DNA from: Streptacidiphilus pinicola
GTDB taxonomy: Bacteria > Actinomycetota > Actinomycetes > Streptomycetales > Streptomycetaceae
Assembly (NCBI RefSeq): GCF_003258295.1
Contig: NZ_QKYN01000008.1
Span: forward strand, 124,001-188,000
Length of the DNA stretch: 64,000 bases
Reading direction: 5' to 3'
Below the pieces are notes generated by a model. The model was not told the origin of the DNA. It was given only the letters and a program-made list of their open reading frames with translations, and searched no databases. Below are positions 14,707 to 21,934 of this stretch, one piece after another. How positions within the stretch are numbered: position 1 is the stretch's first letter; every line of letters starts with the position of its first letter. The position numbers were made by a program, and so were the translations under genes.

Positions 14707-14733
14707 ATTCGGAGCCGTCGCGGACGCGGACGG
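14707..14733 (-). promoter_or_regulatory. SigK-like promoter for the FAD/DUF1365/CFA/DUF1295 operon
   Basis: Read on the minus strand: CCGTCC (14733-14728), a 15-nt spacer, then CCGAAT (14712-14707) followed by ACC. The same arrangement (CCATCC-N15-CCGAAT) precedes the molybdopterin oxidoreductase at 17.7 kb. From memory, mycobacterial SigK promoters are described as CCATCC and CCGAAT blocks. The expected start point is about 35 nt before the GTG at 14666. The match is by eye, with no computed score. Confidence 0.6.
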
Positions 14734-14856
14734 GTGGTTCCGCCAAGAAATCCCGCTCGGACACCCGTCCGGCGGCCGAGCGGCTGCGAAGAAGGAGCAC
14801 GAGGATGGATGCGGGCCGACCGGCGGCCCGCCCGACGCAGAGGACGTGGGAGCGCC

Positions 14857-15474
14857 GTGGACGGACCGCGCAGCACCAGGAGGGGCGGGGGCTCCGATCC
14901 CACGTTCCTGGGCACGCCGTCGACGCCGGGGCAGCGGCCGGAGGCGCTGCTGCTCCAGGTGGCCAAGGGAGACCAGGACGCCTTCGCCGCCCTGTACGAC
15001 CACATCGCCGCGCCGGTGCTCGGCATCGTCCGCAGCGTGCTGCGCGACCCGGCCCAGTCGGAGGAGGTCGCGCAGGAGGTGCTGGTCGAGGTCTGGCGCA
15101 CCGCGGCGCGGTTCCGGCCGGAGCGGGGCAGTGCGCTCACCTGGACGCTGACCATCGCGCACCGCCGCGCCGTGGACCGGGTGCGCAGCGCCCAGGCCGC
15201 CACCGACCGCGAGCACAAGGCGGCGCTGCTGGAGCAGACCCCGGCCTACGACGAGGTCAGCGAGGCGGTCGACCGCCGGCTGGAACGTGAGCACGTGCGG
15301 CGCTGCCTGGAGGCGCTCACCCAGACCCAGCGCGAGTCGGTGGTGCTGGCCTACTACCGGGGCCTGACCTACCGCGAGGTCGCGCAGCTGCTGGCGGTGC
15401 CACTGGGCACGGTCAAGGCGCGGATGCGCGACGGCCTGATCCGGATGCGCGACTGCCTGGGGGTGACGGCATGA
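14857..15474 (+). CDS. sigK: ECF RNA polymerase sigma factor, SigK-like
   Basis: A group IV sigma factor of about 205 residues. Region 2 is seen as LRDPAQSEEVAQEVLVEVWRTA and SALTWTLTIAHRRAVDR. Region 4 is seen as LEALTQTQRESVVLAYYRGLTYREVAQLLAVPLGTVKARMRDG. No extra C-terminal domain is present. The assignment to the SigK type comes from the partner anti-sigma factor and from divergent DUF1365/CFA genes, as in the mycobacterial sigK-Rv0449c locus. The start is uncertain: GTG 14857 has GGGAG 4 nt upstream, while ATG 14809 has GAAGGAG 11 nt upstream and would add 16 mostly Arg/Ala residues. It overlaps rskA by 4 nt. Confidence 0.9.
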   Translation: MDGPRSTRRGGGSDPTFLGTPSTPGQRPEALLLQVAKGDQDAFAALYDHIAAPVLGIVRSVLRDPAQSEEVAQEVLVEVWRTAARFRPERGSALTWTLTIAHRRAVDRVRSAQAATDREHKAALLEQTPAYDEVSEAVDRRLEREHVRRCLEALTQTQRESVVLAYYRGLTYREVAQLLAVPLGTVKARMRDGLIRMRDCLGVTA

Positions 15475-16304
15475 CCGGCGCCGATCTGCACACGCTGGCC
15501 GGGGCGTACGCGCTCGGGGCCCTCGACGACGCGGAACGCGACGCCTTCGAGCGGCATCTGGCCGATTGCGAGTCCTGCGCGGTGGAGGTGGCCGAGTTCC
15601 GGGCCACCGGCGCCCGGCTGGCCCTGGCCGCCTCGTTGACGCCGCCGCCGGAGCTGAAGCGGCAGGTGCTGGCCCACATCGCCGAGATCCGGCAGGACGC
15701 GCCCGAGGTCGAGCCTGTGCCGTCGGCCGAGGCCGAGGCCGGGGCTGGGGCCGGAGCCGGGGCCGGGGTTGAGGCCGGGCTGCCCGCGTCGCGGGTCCGC
15801 ACCGAATCCTCCCGGGCGCGGCGGGCCGCTCGTTTCGCGCTCGCCGCGAGCGTCGCGGCCGCCGTCGGACTCGGCGGGGTCGCGGTGTGGCAGTACGACC
15901 GCGCCCAGAACGCCCACCACCAGGCCCAGCAGGCCCAGGCCGACGCGGCGCGGATCGCTGCGGTCCTGGCCGCCCCCGACGCCCACGCGGTGGTCGGCGC
16001 GGTCGGCGGCCCGGCCCAGGGCGCCCGAGCCACCGTGGTCAGCTCGCACAGCCAGGACCGGGCCGTCTTCCTCACCGCCGGGCTGCCGGAGCTCCCGCAC
16101 GGCCAGACGTACCAACTCTGGTTCGACGACGCGGGCGTGATGCGACCCGCGGGCCTGGTCGCCCCCGGCGCCACCGACCAGACCGTCCTGCTGCGGGGAC
16201 CGATCGCCCGGGCCTCGGGCATGGGCATCACCGTCGAACCTGCCGGCGGCTCGCTGCACCCGACCAGCGCGCCCATCGCGCTGATGCCGTTCGCCGCGAC
16301 GTGA
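15471..16304 (+). CDS. rskA: Anti-sigma-K factor, RskA family
   Basis: A 277-residue membrane-anchored anti-sigma factor that should hold the adjacent sigma factor at the membrane. The cytoplasmic N-terminal domain (about 1-75) has the zinc-type anti-sigma motif H-x3-C-x2-C in RHLADCESC. An Ala/Gly/Glu-rich linker (about 80-105) follows, then one transmembrane helix near residues 122-142 (FALAASVAAAVGLGGVAVW) and an extracytoplasmic RskA domain (LPHGQTYQLWFDDAG). Release presumably needs regulated proteolysis, as in related systems; the protease is not in the window. ATGA coupling to the sigma gene supports equal synthesis. Confidence 0.92.
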   Translation: MTGADLHTLAGAYALGALDDAERDAFERHLADCESCAVEVAEFRATGARLALAASLTPPPELKRQVLAHIAEIRQDAPEVEPVPSAEAEAGAGAGAGAGVEAGLPASRVRTESSRARRAARFALAASVAAAVGLGGVAVWQYDRAQNAHHQAQQAQADAARIAAVLAAPDAHAVVGAVGGPAQGARATVVSSHSQDRAVFLTAGLPELPHGQTYQLWFDDAGVMRPAGLVAPGATDQTVLLRGPIARASGMGITVEPAGGSLHPTSAPIALMPFAAT

Positions 16305-16323
16305 CGACGGCGGGGGAACGGGA

Positions 16324-16755
16324 TCAGTGCCAGTCGCTGATCCGGACGTCGCGCGGCGCGGGGTCGCCCTTTCCGGTCTCCAGCAGCTGCTTGAGGCTCA
16401 GCAGGAAGCTCGCCCACTTGGTGCTGCAGTGGTACATGAACTCCACCGGCTCGCGCCAACCCTCGTGGCGGAACAGGACGATGGTCCACTCGTCGTGCTG
16501 CTTGAGGTCGAAGCGGATCCGGGTGCCGATCCACTCCTCCGGGCCGTCGACGACCTCCCACAGGACGAGTTCGCCCGGCCGGGTGTCCAGGACCTTCATG
16601 TCGAAGCCGCCGACCGGGAAACGGAACCGGAGGACGCCGTCGACGTCCGTGGTGTCCTCGGTCCACCAGGCGGCCAGGCCGTCGACCTCGGTGAGGGCCG
16701 CGTAGACGCTCTCAGGGGAGGACACGGCCCCGATGCGGTGCAGGATGTCTGCCAT
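16324..16755 (-). CDS. SRPBCC (AHSA1-like) protein
   Basis: A 143-residue START-like fold protein. The strand-helix pattern SSPESVYAALTEVDGLAAWWTEDT and the C-terminal helix TKWASFLLSLKQLLETGKG are typical of the AHSA1/SRPBCC family, which binds hydrophobic ligands or acts as a chaperone-like domain. It is the third gene of an SRPBCC-ArsR-SRPBCC set. The ATG at 16755 has AAGGAG 8 nt upstream; the in-frame GTG at 16764 lies inside the ribosome site and is rejected. The ligand is unknown. Confidence 0.85.
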   Translation of the reverse strand: MADILHRIGAVSSPESVYAALTEVDGLAAWWTEDTTDVDGVLRFRFPVGGFDMKVLDTRPGELVLWEVVDGPEEWIGTRIRFDLKQHDEWTIVLFRHEGWREPVEFMYHCSTKWASFLLSLKQLLETGKGDPAPRDVRISDWH

Positions 16756-16780
16756 GACGATCACTCCTTGATCAGCTGTT

Positions 16781-17131
16781 TCAGGTGTCGGTGCGGTTGT
16801 CCCGGGTGAGCTGGATGGCCTCGGCGATCCGCTTGATGCGGCGCAGGCGGGCGTCCCAGGCGGCCCCGACGGAGGCCAACTGGGCGACCGCGCGGGCGAA
16901 CTGGGCCTCGTCCACGGCGTATATCCGCTCCCGGCCCGAGGGTGTGGCGTGCACCAGCCCGGCCCGGTCCAGCACGCCGAGGTGCTTCGCGACGGCCTGG
17001 CGGGTGACGGGCAGCCGCTCGCTGAGCGTGGTCGCCGTGCCGCCGCCGTCGGTCAGCAGTAGGTCGAGCATCCGCCGCCGGATCGGGTCGCCCACCGCGG
17101 ACCAGAGCTCGTCGTCGACGGTGACGCTCAC
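16781..17131 (-). CDS. ArsR-family transcriptional regulator
   Basis: A 116-residue winged-helix repressor. The recognition region reads SAVGDPIRRRMLDLLL and LPVTRQAVAKHLGVLDRAGLV. It lacks the ELCVCDL-type metal box and belongs to the ArsR subgroup that partners AHSA1/SRPBCC proteins, so metal sensing is unlikely. The GTG start at 17131 overlaps the upstream SRPBCC stop by 4 nt. Two palindromic sites in the promoter of this operon are the probable targets, which implies autoregulation. Confidence 0.9.
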   Translation of the reverse strand: MSVTVDDELWSAVGDPIRRRMLDLLLTDGGGTATTLSERLPVTRQAVAKHLGVLDRAGLVHATPSGRERIYAVDEAQFARAVAQLASVGAAWDARLRRIKRIAEAIQLTRDNRTDT

Positions 17132-17592
17132 GGGGTCTGCACCAGCCCGGCGACGTAGGGTGCGAGCCGGGGCAGGTAGTAGTCCCAGCCGCTGACGTGG
17201 TCGTTGTACTGCTCCTCGAGCAGGGCGGCCTCCCAGCCCCGCTCCCGGAACCCGGTCTCGGTCATGCGCAGCAGCGTGCCCGCGCCGGCGGAGACCAGGT
17301 CGAAGGTGATCAGCAGGGAGTTGCCGGCCGCCGCGATCTCGCCCTCCTCGTAGACCCAGCGGAACGAGAACCGCTTGGGCGGGTCCGCCTCGACCACCGT
17401 CAACGGGCAGATGGTGGCGTCCGGCGACGTGCCGTCGCCGAAGGTGAGGGTCCCGGTGGCCCCGGGTACCGGCTCCAGGTCGGCGTCGTCGGGCCACCAG
17501 CCGCGCAGGTGTTCCGGCGTGCTGACGACCTCGTAGACCACCTCGGGCGTCGCGTCGACGTGGATCTCCCGCTCGATGCTGCCGAACTCCAT
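17128..17592 (-). CDS. SRPBCC (AHSA1-like) protein
   Basis: A 154-residue START/AHSA1 fold protein, first gene of the operon with the ArsR regulator. Family features are IEREIHVDATPEVVYEVVSTPEHLRGWWPD and the closing DHVSGWDYYLPRLAPYV. The ATG at 17592 has GAGG 9 nt upstream. It precedes the repressor, whose translation is coupled through a GTGA overlap. The ligand is unknown. The two SRPBCC proteins of this operon are not close copies of each other. Confidence 0.87.
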   Translation of the reverse strand: MEFGSIEREIHVDATPEVVYEVVSTPEHLRGWWPDDADLEPVPGATGTLTFGDGTSPDATICPLTVVEADPPKRFSFRWVYEEGEIAAAGNSLLITFDLVSAGAGTLLRMTETGFRERGWEAALLEEQYNDHVSGWDYYLPRLAPYVAGLVQTP

Positions 17593-17611
17593 GGCGCCTG
17601 TCCTCACTCTC

Positions 17612-17671
17612 GCAACCTTTGGTTGCACATCACTGTACGTCGGCTCTCGCGGATGTGCAACCAAAGGTTGC
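17612..17671. promoter_or_regulatory. Paired ArsR-type operators inside a 19-bp inverted repeat
   Basis: Two 15-bp palindromes, GCAACCTTTGGTTGC (17612-17626) and GCAACCAAAGGTTGC (17657-17671), lie 45 bp apart start to start. They form part of a larger perfect inverted repeat: 17613-17631 is the reverse complement of 17652-17670. The first lies 19 bp upstream of the SRPBCC start codon at 17592 and should overlap its promoter. The second is 28 bp upstream of the -35 block of the divergent molybdopterin oxidoreductase gene. Binding by the ArsR protein at 16781-17131 is inferred. Confidence 0.8.
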
Positions 17672-17699
17672 TCGTATGGGAGGCGTGGGGCCCGGCCAC

Positions 17700-17726
17700 C
17701 CATCCGCCCCGGCTTCGGCGCCGAAT
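17700..17726 (+). promoter_or_regulatory. SigK-like promoter for molybdopterin oxidoreductase and fasciclin genes
   Basis: CCATCC at 17700-17705, a 15-nt spacer, and CCGAAT at 17721-17726. The GTG start codon is at 17734, about 7 nt after the -10 block, so the transcript is predicted to be leaderless or nearly so. The spacing is identical to that of the promoter at 14707-14733. Confidence 0.65.
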
Positions 17727-17733
17727 CAGAGAC

Positions 17734-19380
17734 GTGAGCAGATTGCGCAACGCGGTGACGGGAGCGGCCATCGGCCTGGGGTCGGGCGCGGTGGCCGTCG
17801 CGGTCGGGGATCTCGTCGCCGCGTTCACCGGCCCGGCGAGTGCGCCGGTCCTCGCGGTGGGGTCGGCGGCGATCGACCTGACGCCGACACCGCTGAAGGA
17901 CTGGGCGGTCCAGCACTTCGGCACCCACGACAAGACGGTGCTGCTGAGCGGGATCTACGCCACCCTGGCGGTCCTGGCCGTGCTGGCCGGTCTGCTCGCG
18001 CTGCGCCGGTTGTGGGCGGGTGTCGCGGTGTTCGCGCTCTTCGCCGGACTCGGGATGTGGGCGGCGTCCTCGCGGGGCGTGGCGCTGCCGCCCTCGGCCG
18101 TCGCCGGGCTCTCCGGTACGGCGGCCCTCGCCCTGCTGGTCCGGCTGGCGCGGCCGTCGCCGCGCCCCCGCGAGGCGGGCGAGGCCCCGGTCTCCGGGGC
18201 CGCGCCGACCCGCGACCCAGGGAGCCCGACCCCAGGACCGCCGACCTCCCGGCTCCCGACCTCCGAGCCTCGTTCCTCCGGGCCTCGGACCCCCGCGGCC
18301 CGGGGTGTGATGGGCCGTCGTGGATTCCTGGTGGCGCTGGGCGCGACAGCGGTCGGCGTCGCGCTGACCGAGACCGCCGCGCGTGCGCTCACCACCGCCC
18401 GCTACAACGTGGCCAAGGCCCGAGCCGCGCTCCGGCTCCCCGCACCCGTCACGCCGCTGCCGCCCGTGCCCCCCTCGGCGCATCCACCGGTGGCCGGGTT
18501 GAGCTCCTTCACCACCTCCAACTCAGGATTCTACCGCGTCGACACCGCCCTGACGGTGCCTCAGGTGCCACCGTCCGGCTGGACCCTGCGCGTGCACGGC
18601 CTGGTCGACCGCCCGCTCGTGCTCACCTTCGACCAACTGCTGCGGCGCCCGCTGCGCGAACTCGACTACACCCTGTCCTGCGTCTCCAACGAGGTCGGCG
18701 GGCCCTACGTCGGCACCGCGCGCTGGCTCGGCGCGTCCCTGCCGGACCTGCTGCGCGAGGCGGGCGTGCGGCGCGGCGCGGAGCAGCTGGTGGGGCGCTC
18801 GGCCGAGGGCATGACCATCGGCACGCCGGTGGAGCTCGTCCTGGACGGGCGCGAGGCGCTGCTGGCGGTCGGCATGAACGGCGAGCCGCTGCCGACCGCC
18901 CACGGATTCCCCTGCCGCTCGCTGGTACCGGGCCTGTTCGGCTACACCTCGGCCACCAAGTGGCTGGTCGACCTGGAGCTCACCACCTTTGCCGCCCTGG
19001 ACCCGTACTGGGTGCGCCGCGGCTGGGACCGCACCGGCGTGGTGCGCACCGCCTCGCGGATCGAGGTCCCCGCGCCGTTCGCCCGTGTGCCGGCCGGTCC
19101 GGTCACCGTGGCGGGTACGGCGTGGGCCACCCACCGGGGCGTGGCGGCCGTCGAGCTGCGCGTCGACGGCGGTTCCTGGCAGCAGGCGCGACTCGCCGCC
19201 GACGTGGGCCCCGACGTCTGGCGCCAGTGGACCTGGACCTGGGACGCCGCCGCCCCGGGCCCGCACACGCTCGAGGCCCGGGCCACGGACGGCACCGGCG
19301 CGGTGCAGCCCGAGACCCGCACCCCTCCCTTCCCCTCCGGCGCGACGGGCTGGCACAGCACCGTCGTCACCGTCACCTGA
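17734..19380 (+). CDS. Membrane-anchored molybdopterin-dependent oxidoreductase (sulfite-oxidase fold)
   Basis: A 548-residue protein in three parts. Residues 1-145 hold four to five hydrophobic segments (for example TVLLSGIYATLAVLAVLAGL). A Pro/Ser/Thr-rich linker follows at about 150-190. From about 190 comes GRRGFLVALGATAVGVALTE and an extracytoplasmic oxidoreductase domain with the conserved cofactor-ligand Cys in YTLSCVSNEVGGPYVGTARW. A C-terminal dimerisation-type beta domain ends in the residues around LEARATDG. The family transfers oxygen or electrons at a molybdenum centre; the substrate here is unknown. The GTG start at 17734 sits just behind a SigK-like promoter. It is co-directional with the fasciclin gene 27 bp downstream. 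Confidence 0.9.
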   Translation: MSRLRNAVTGAAIGLGSGAVAVAVGDLVAAFTGPASAPVLAVGSAAIDLTPTPLKDWAVQHFGTHDKTVLLSGIYATLAVLAVLAGLLALRRLWAGVAVFALFAGLGMWAASSRGVALPPSAVAGLSGTAALALLVRLARPSPRPREAGEAPVSGAAPTRDPGSPTPGPPTSRLPTSEPRSSGPRTPAARGVMGRRGFLVALGATAVGVALTETAARALTTARYNVAKARAALRLPAPVTPLPPVPPSAHPPVAGLSSFTTSNSGFYRVDTALTVPQVPPSGWTLRVHGLVDRPLVLTFDQLLRRPLRELDYTLSCVSNEVGGPYVGTARWLGASLPDLLREAGVRRGAEQLVGRSAEGMTIGTPVELVLDGREALLAVGMNGEPLPTAHGFPCRSLVPGLFGYTSATKWLVDLELTTFAALDPYWVRRGWDRTGVVRTASRIEVPAPFARVPAGPVTVAGTAWATHRGVAAVELRVDGGSWQQARLAADVGPDVWRQWTWTWDAAAPGPHTLEARATDGTGAVQPETRTPPFPSGATGWHSTVVTVT

Positions 19381-19407
19381 ACACCACGAGAGAGTGAAGT
19401 GATCACC

Positions 19408-20040
19408 ATGGCTGTGACCTCGTACCGCACCTCCCTGCTGGCCGTCGCGGCGGCCGCCGCGCTCGCGGCGACGCTGTCGGCGTGCAGCAGCAGCGGCGGT
19501 TCCACCAGCAACTCCGTCGGCAGCCCGGCCGCGGCAAGCAGCGCCGCGGCCACGTCCGGCTCCGCGATGGCGCCGTTCGGCTCCGCCTGCTCGGCCGTGC
19601 CGTCCAGCGGCGCCGGGAGCTTCGCCGGCATGGCGCAGGACCCCGTCGCCACCGCCGCCTCGCACAATCCGGCCCTGTCCACCCTGGTGACCGCGGTGGA
19701 AAAGGCGGGGTTGGTCGACACCCTCAACTCCGCCAAGGACATCACGGTGTTCGCGCCGACCAACGCCGCCTTCGCGAAGATCCCCACGGCGACACTCGAC
19801 TCCGTCCTGAACAACAAGGCGGAGCTCACCAAGATCCTCACCTACCACGTGGTCCCCGGCCAGCTGAGCCCGAGCCAGCTCGCGGGGACGCACAAGACCC
19901 TGGAGGGCAGTGACCTGACGGTCAGCGGCTCCGGTGAGTCGTTCACCGTCAACGGCAACGCGATGGTCGTCTGCGGCAACGTGCACACCGCCAACGCGAC
20001 CGTCTACATCGTCGACACGGTGCTGATGCCGAAGTCCTGA
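19408..20040 (+). CDS. Fasciclin-domain lipoprotein (MPT70/MPT83-like)
   Basis: A 210-residue exported protein. The lipoprotein signal ends in TLSAC, predicting lipidation of that Cys. A Ser/Ala-rich spacer follows, then one FAS1 domain with its two hallmark boxes, DITVFAPTNAAFAKIP and LTYHVVPGQLSPSQL, and the closing NATVYIVDTVLMP. FAS1 proteins mediate surface adhesion or protein contacts. Mycobacterial MPT70/MPT83 of this type are the main SigK targets, consistent with the SigK-like promoter ahead of the upstream gene. The start could also be the GTG at 19399. Transcription with the oxidoreductase is likely. Confidence 0.92.
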   Translation: MAVTSYRTSLLAVAAAAALAATLSACSSSGGSTSNSVGSPAAASSAAATSGSAMAPFGSACSAVPSSGAGSFAGMAQDPVATAASHNPALSTLVTAVEKAGLVDTLNSAKDITVFAPTNAAFAKIPTATLDSVLNNKAELTKILTYHVVPGQLSPSQLAGTHKTLEGSDLTVSGSGESFTVNGNAMVVCGNVHTANATVYIVDTVLMPKS

Positions 20041-20055
20041 CGCCCCGTCGGGGCG
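20041..20055 (+). terminator. Short hairpin after the fasciclin gene
   Basis: CGCCCC-GTC-GGGGCG starts at the first base after the stop codon. It is a 6-bp all-G/C stem without a T tract, as is usual for actinomycete terminators. It lies between convergent genes and could serve both strands. Confidence 0.4.
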
Positions 20056-20057
20056 GT

Positions 20058-20522
20058 TCAGCGGCGCGCGTGGCCCGCGGCGGGCTCCGGTCCCAGGAGC
20101 CCGTCCAGCGCTCGTCCGAAGACGAGCCGGGCCACGCGCGCCACCAGCGGGTCGAGCGCGGCCGGAACGCCGCGGACGCGGATCTCCTCCACCCACAGCG
20201 CCTCGGCGCCGCCCTCCGCCTCCGCGCACACCCGCAGCTCGGCCCACCCGCGCACGATCCGCCCCCGCTTCTCCAGCCGACAGAGCCCCTCGCGCCCCCG
20301 GGTCGGCGGCGTGAGCACGACGATCTCCATCGGGTCGTCGAAGCCCACCGGGCCGAGCGCGGTGCGCGCCAGCACGACGTCACCGACGGCGCGGCCCGTG
20401 CCGCGGGCGGGTCCCACGTCGGTGAACGGAATCCTCTCCCCGTGCCGGGACCAGTCGGTCAGCCGCTCCCAAGTATCGACAGGCCCGAGACGGGAACGAC
20501 GGCTCAGCAGGAAGACGGCCAT
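20058..20522 (-). CDS. SRPBCC family protein
   Basis: A 154-residue protein with the polyketide-cyclase/START-like pattern: a short N-terminal strand (MAVFLLSRRSRL), VDTWERLTDWSRHGERIPFTDV, a central beta sheet (FDDPMEIVVLTPP), and a long C-terminal helix with LVARVARLVFGRALDGLL. Members of this family in Streptomyces are uncharacterised lipid- or ligand-binding proteins. It sits 9 bp downstream of the photolyase gene on the same strand and is probably co-transcribed with it. Confidence 0.7.
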   Translation of the reverse strand: MAVFLLSRRSRLGPVDTWERLTDWSRHGERIPFTDVGPARGTGRAVGDVVLARTALGPVGFDDPMEIVVLTPPTRGREGLCRLEKRGRIVRGWAELRVCAEAEGGAEALWVEEIRVRGVPAALDPLVARVARLVFGRALDGLLGPEPAAGHARR

Positions 20523-20531
20523 ACCGTCAGG

Positions 20532-21902
20532 CTAGAGCCCGACGCCGCGCCGGTCCCGGAACCTCTCCCGCGCGGCGTCGGGAGCCACCAGCGGTTCGGG
20601 GTAGTCGAGTTCGGCGCGCAGGGCGGTGGGGAGCCGCCAGGGCTCGTGGATCGCCGGGGCGGAGAGGCGGGCGAGTTCCGGGAGCCAGTGGCGGATGTAG
20701 GAGCCGTCGGGATCGTAGCGCTTGGACTGGGTGACGGGGTTGAGGACGCGGTTGGGGCGGGTGTCCGTGCCGGTGCCGGCGACCCACTGCCAGTTGAGCT
20801 GGTTGTTGGCCACGTCGCCGTCGACCAGTAGGGAGAGGAAGTGCCGGGCACCCTCGCGCCAGTCGAGGCGCAGGGTCTTGCACAGGAAGCTCGCGGTGAC
20901 CAGGCGGGCCCGGTTGTGCATCCAGCCCTCGGCGCGCAGCTGCCGCATGCCCGCGTCCACGAGTGGGTAGCCGGTGCGGCCGTCCTGCCAGGCCCGGAGC
21001 TCGTCCGGTGCCTCGCGCCAGCGGTCGTGGCGCGGGCGGTAGTCGGCGTGCGCGGCGTCCGGACGGGCTGCGAGGACCTGGCCGTGGAAGTCGCGCCAGG
21101 CGAGCTGGCGTTCGAACGCGGCCGCGCCCGGCGTGCCGGACCGGCGGGCGCGGTGGACCAGCTCGGTGGGGGAGACGCAGCCGAAGTGCAGGTCGGGGGA
21201 GAGGCGCGAGGTGAGGTCACGGGCCAGGGCGTCGTGCTCGTCCTCGTACGCGTCCAGGTGGCCGCCGAGCCAGTCCCGCATGCGCGCCCGCGCCCGCGCC
21301 TCCCCGCCGGCGGCGAGCCGCGGGGAGAGCAGCGCCGCGTGCGGGCGGGGCGGGAGGCCCTCGGAGGCGGGCTCCTCCGGGGTCAGCAGCAGGCGCGGCG
21401 GGGGCAGCGGCCGCCGCAGCGGGACCCCGGTCCAGCGGCGCAGGTAGGGCGTGAACACGGCGTAGTGGTCCGAGCCCGACGGCGTGACCGCGCCGGGTGC
21501 GACGGCGGCGAGCACGCCCTCGTGAGCCACGACGCGCGCCCCCAGAGCGCCGACGGCGGCCCGTAGCCGCGCATCGCGCGCCCGGGCGAACGCGCTGTGG
21601 TCGGCCGCCAGATGCACCTCGGCCGCGCCGGTCTCGGCCACCAGCCGGGCGACCACCTCTGCGGTCGCGCCGCCGCGCACCACCAGCCGGCTGCCGCGGT
21701 CGCGCAGGGTCGACTCCAACGCGGCCAGGCAGTCGTGCAGGTAGGCGAGCCGGTTGGGCGCGGCGAACCCCGCCGCCGCGACGGCGGGATCGGCGACGAA
21801 GACGGGCAGGACCTCCTCGCGCCCGCCCGCCGAGGCGGCGAACAGCACCGGCTGGTCCGCGACGCGCAGATCGCGGGTGAACAAGCAGATCCGAACCGTC
21901 AT
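20532..21902 (-). CDS. phr: Deoxyribodipyrimidine photo-lyase (cryptochrome/photolyase family)
   Basis: A 456-residue flavoprotein that repairs UV-induced cyclobutane pyrimidine dimers with blue light. The N-terminal antenna domain starts VRICLFTRDLRVADQPVL. The C-terminal FAD/DNA domain has GYPLVDAGMRQLRAEGWMHN, RARLVTASFLCKTL, and the signature VDGDVANNQLNWQWVAGTG followed by NPVTQSKRYDPDG. This is the class I layout. The ATG at 21902 has GGAGG upstream. The SRPBCC gene follows closely. Proximity to CFA/DUF1365 genes and a B12-type regulator suggests membership of a photo-oxidative stress set (inferred). Confidence 0.95.
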   Translation of the reverse strand: MTVRICLFTRDLRVADQPVLFAASAGGREEVLPVFVADPAVAAAGFAAPNRLAYLHDCLAALESTLRDRGSRLVVRGGATAEVVARLVAETGAAEVHLAADHSAFARARDARLRAAVGALGARVVAHEGVLAAVAPGAVTPSGSDHYAVFTPYLRRWTGVPLRRPLPPPRLLLTPEEPASEGLPPRPHAALLSPRLAAGGEARARARMRDWLGGHLDAYEDEHDALARDLTSRLSPDLHFGCVSPTELVHRARRSGTPGAAAFERQLAWRDFHGQVLAARPDAAHADYRPRHDRWREAPDELRAWQDGRTGYPLVDAGMRQLRAEGWMHNRARLVTASFLCKTLRLDWREGARHFLSLLVDGDVANNQLNWQWVAGTGTDTRPNRVLNPVTQSKRYDPDGSYIRHWLPELARLSAPAIHEPWRLPTALRAELDYPEPLVAPDAARERFRDRRGVGL

Positions 21903-21934
21903 CCCGCGCGTCCTCCGTGCCGCCGCCGTCGGGA

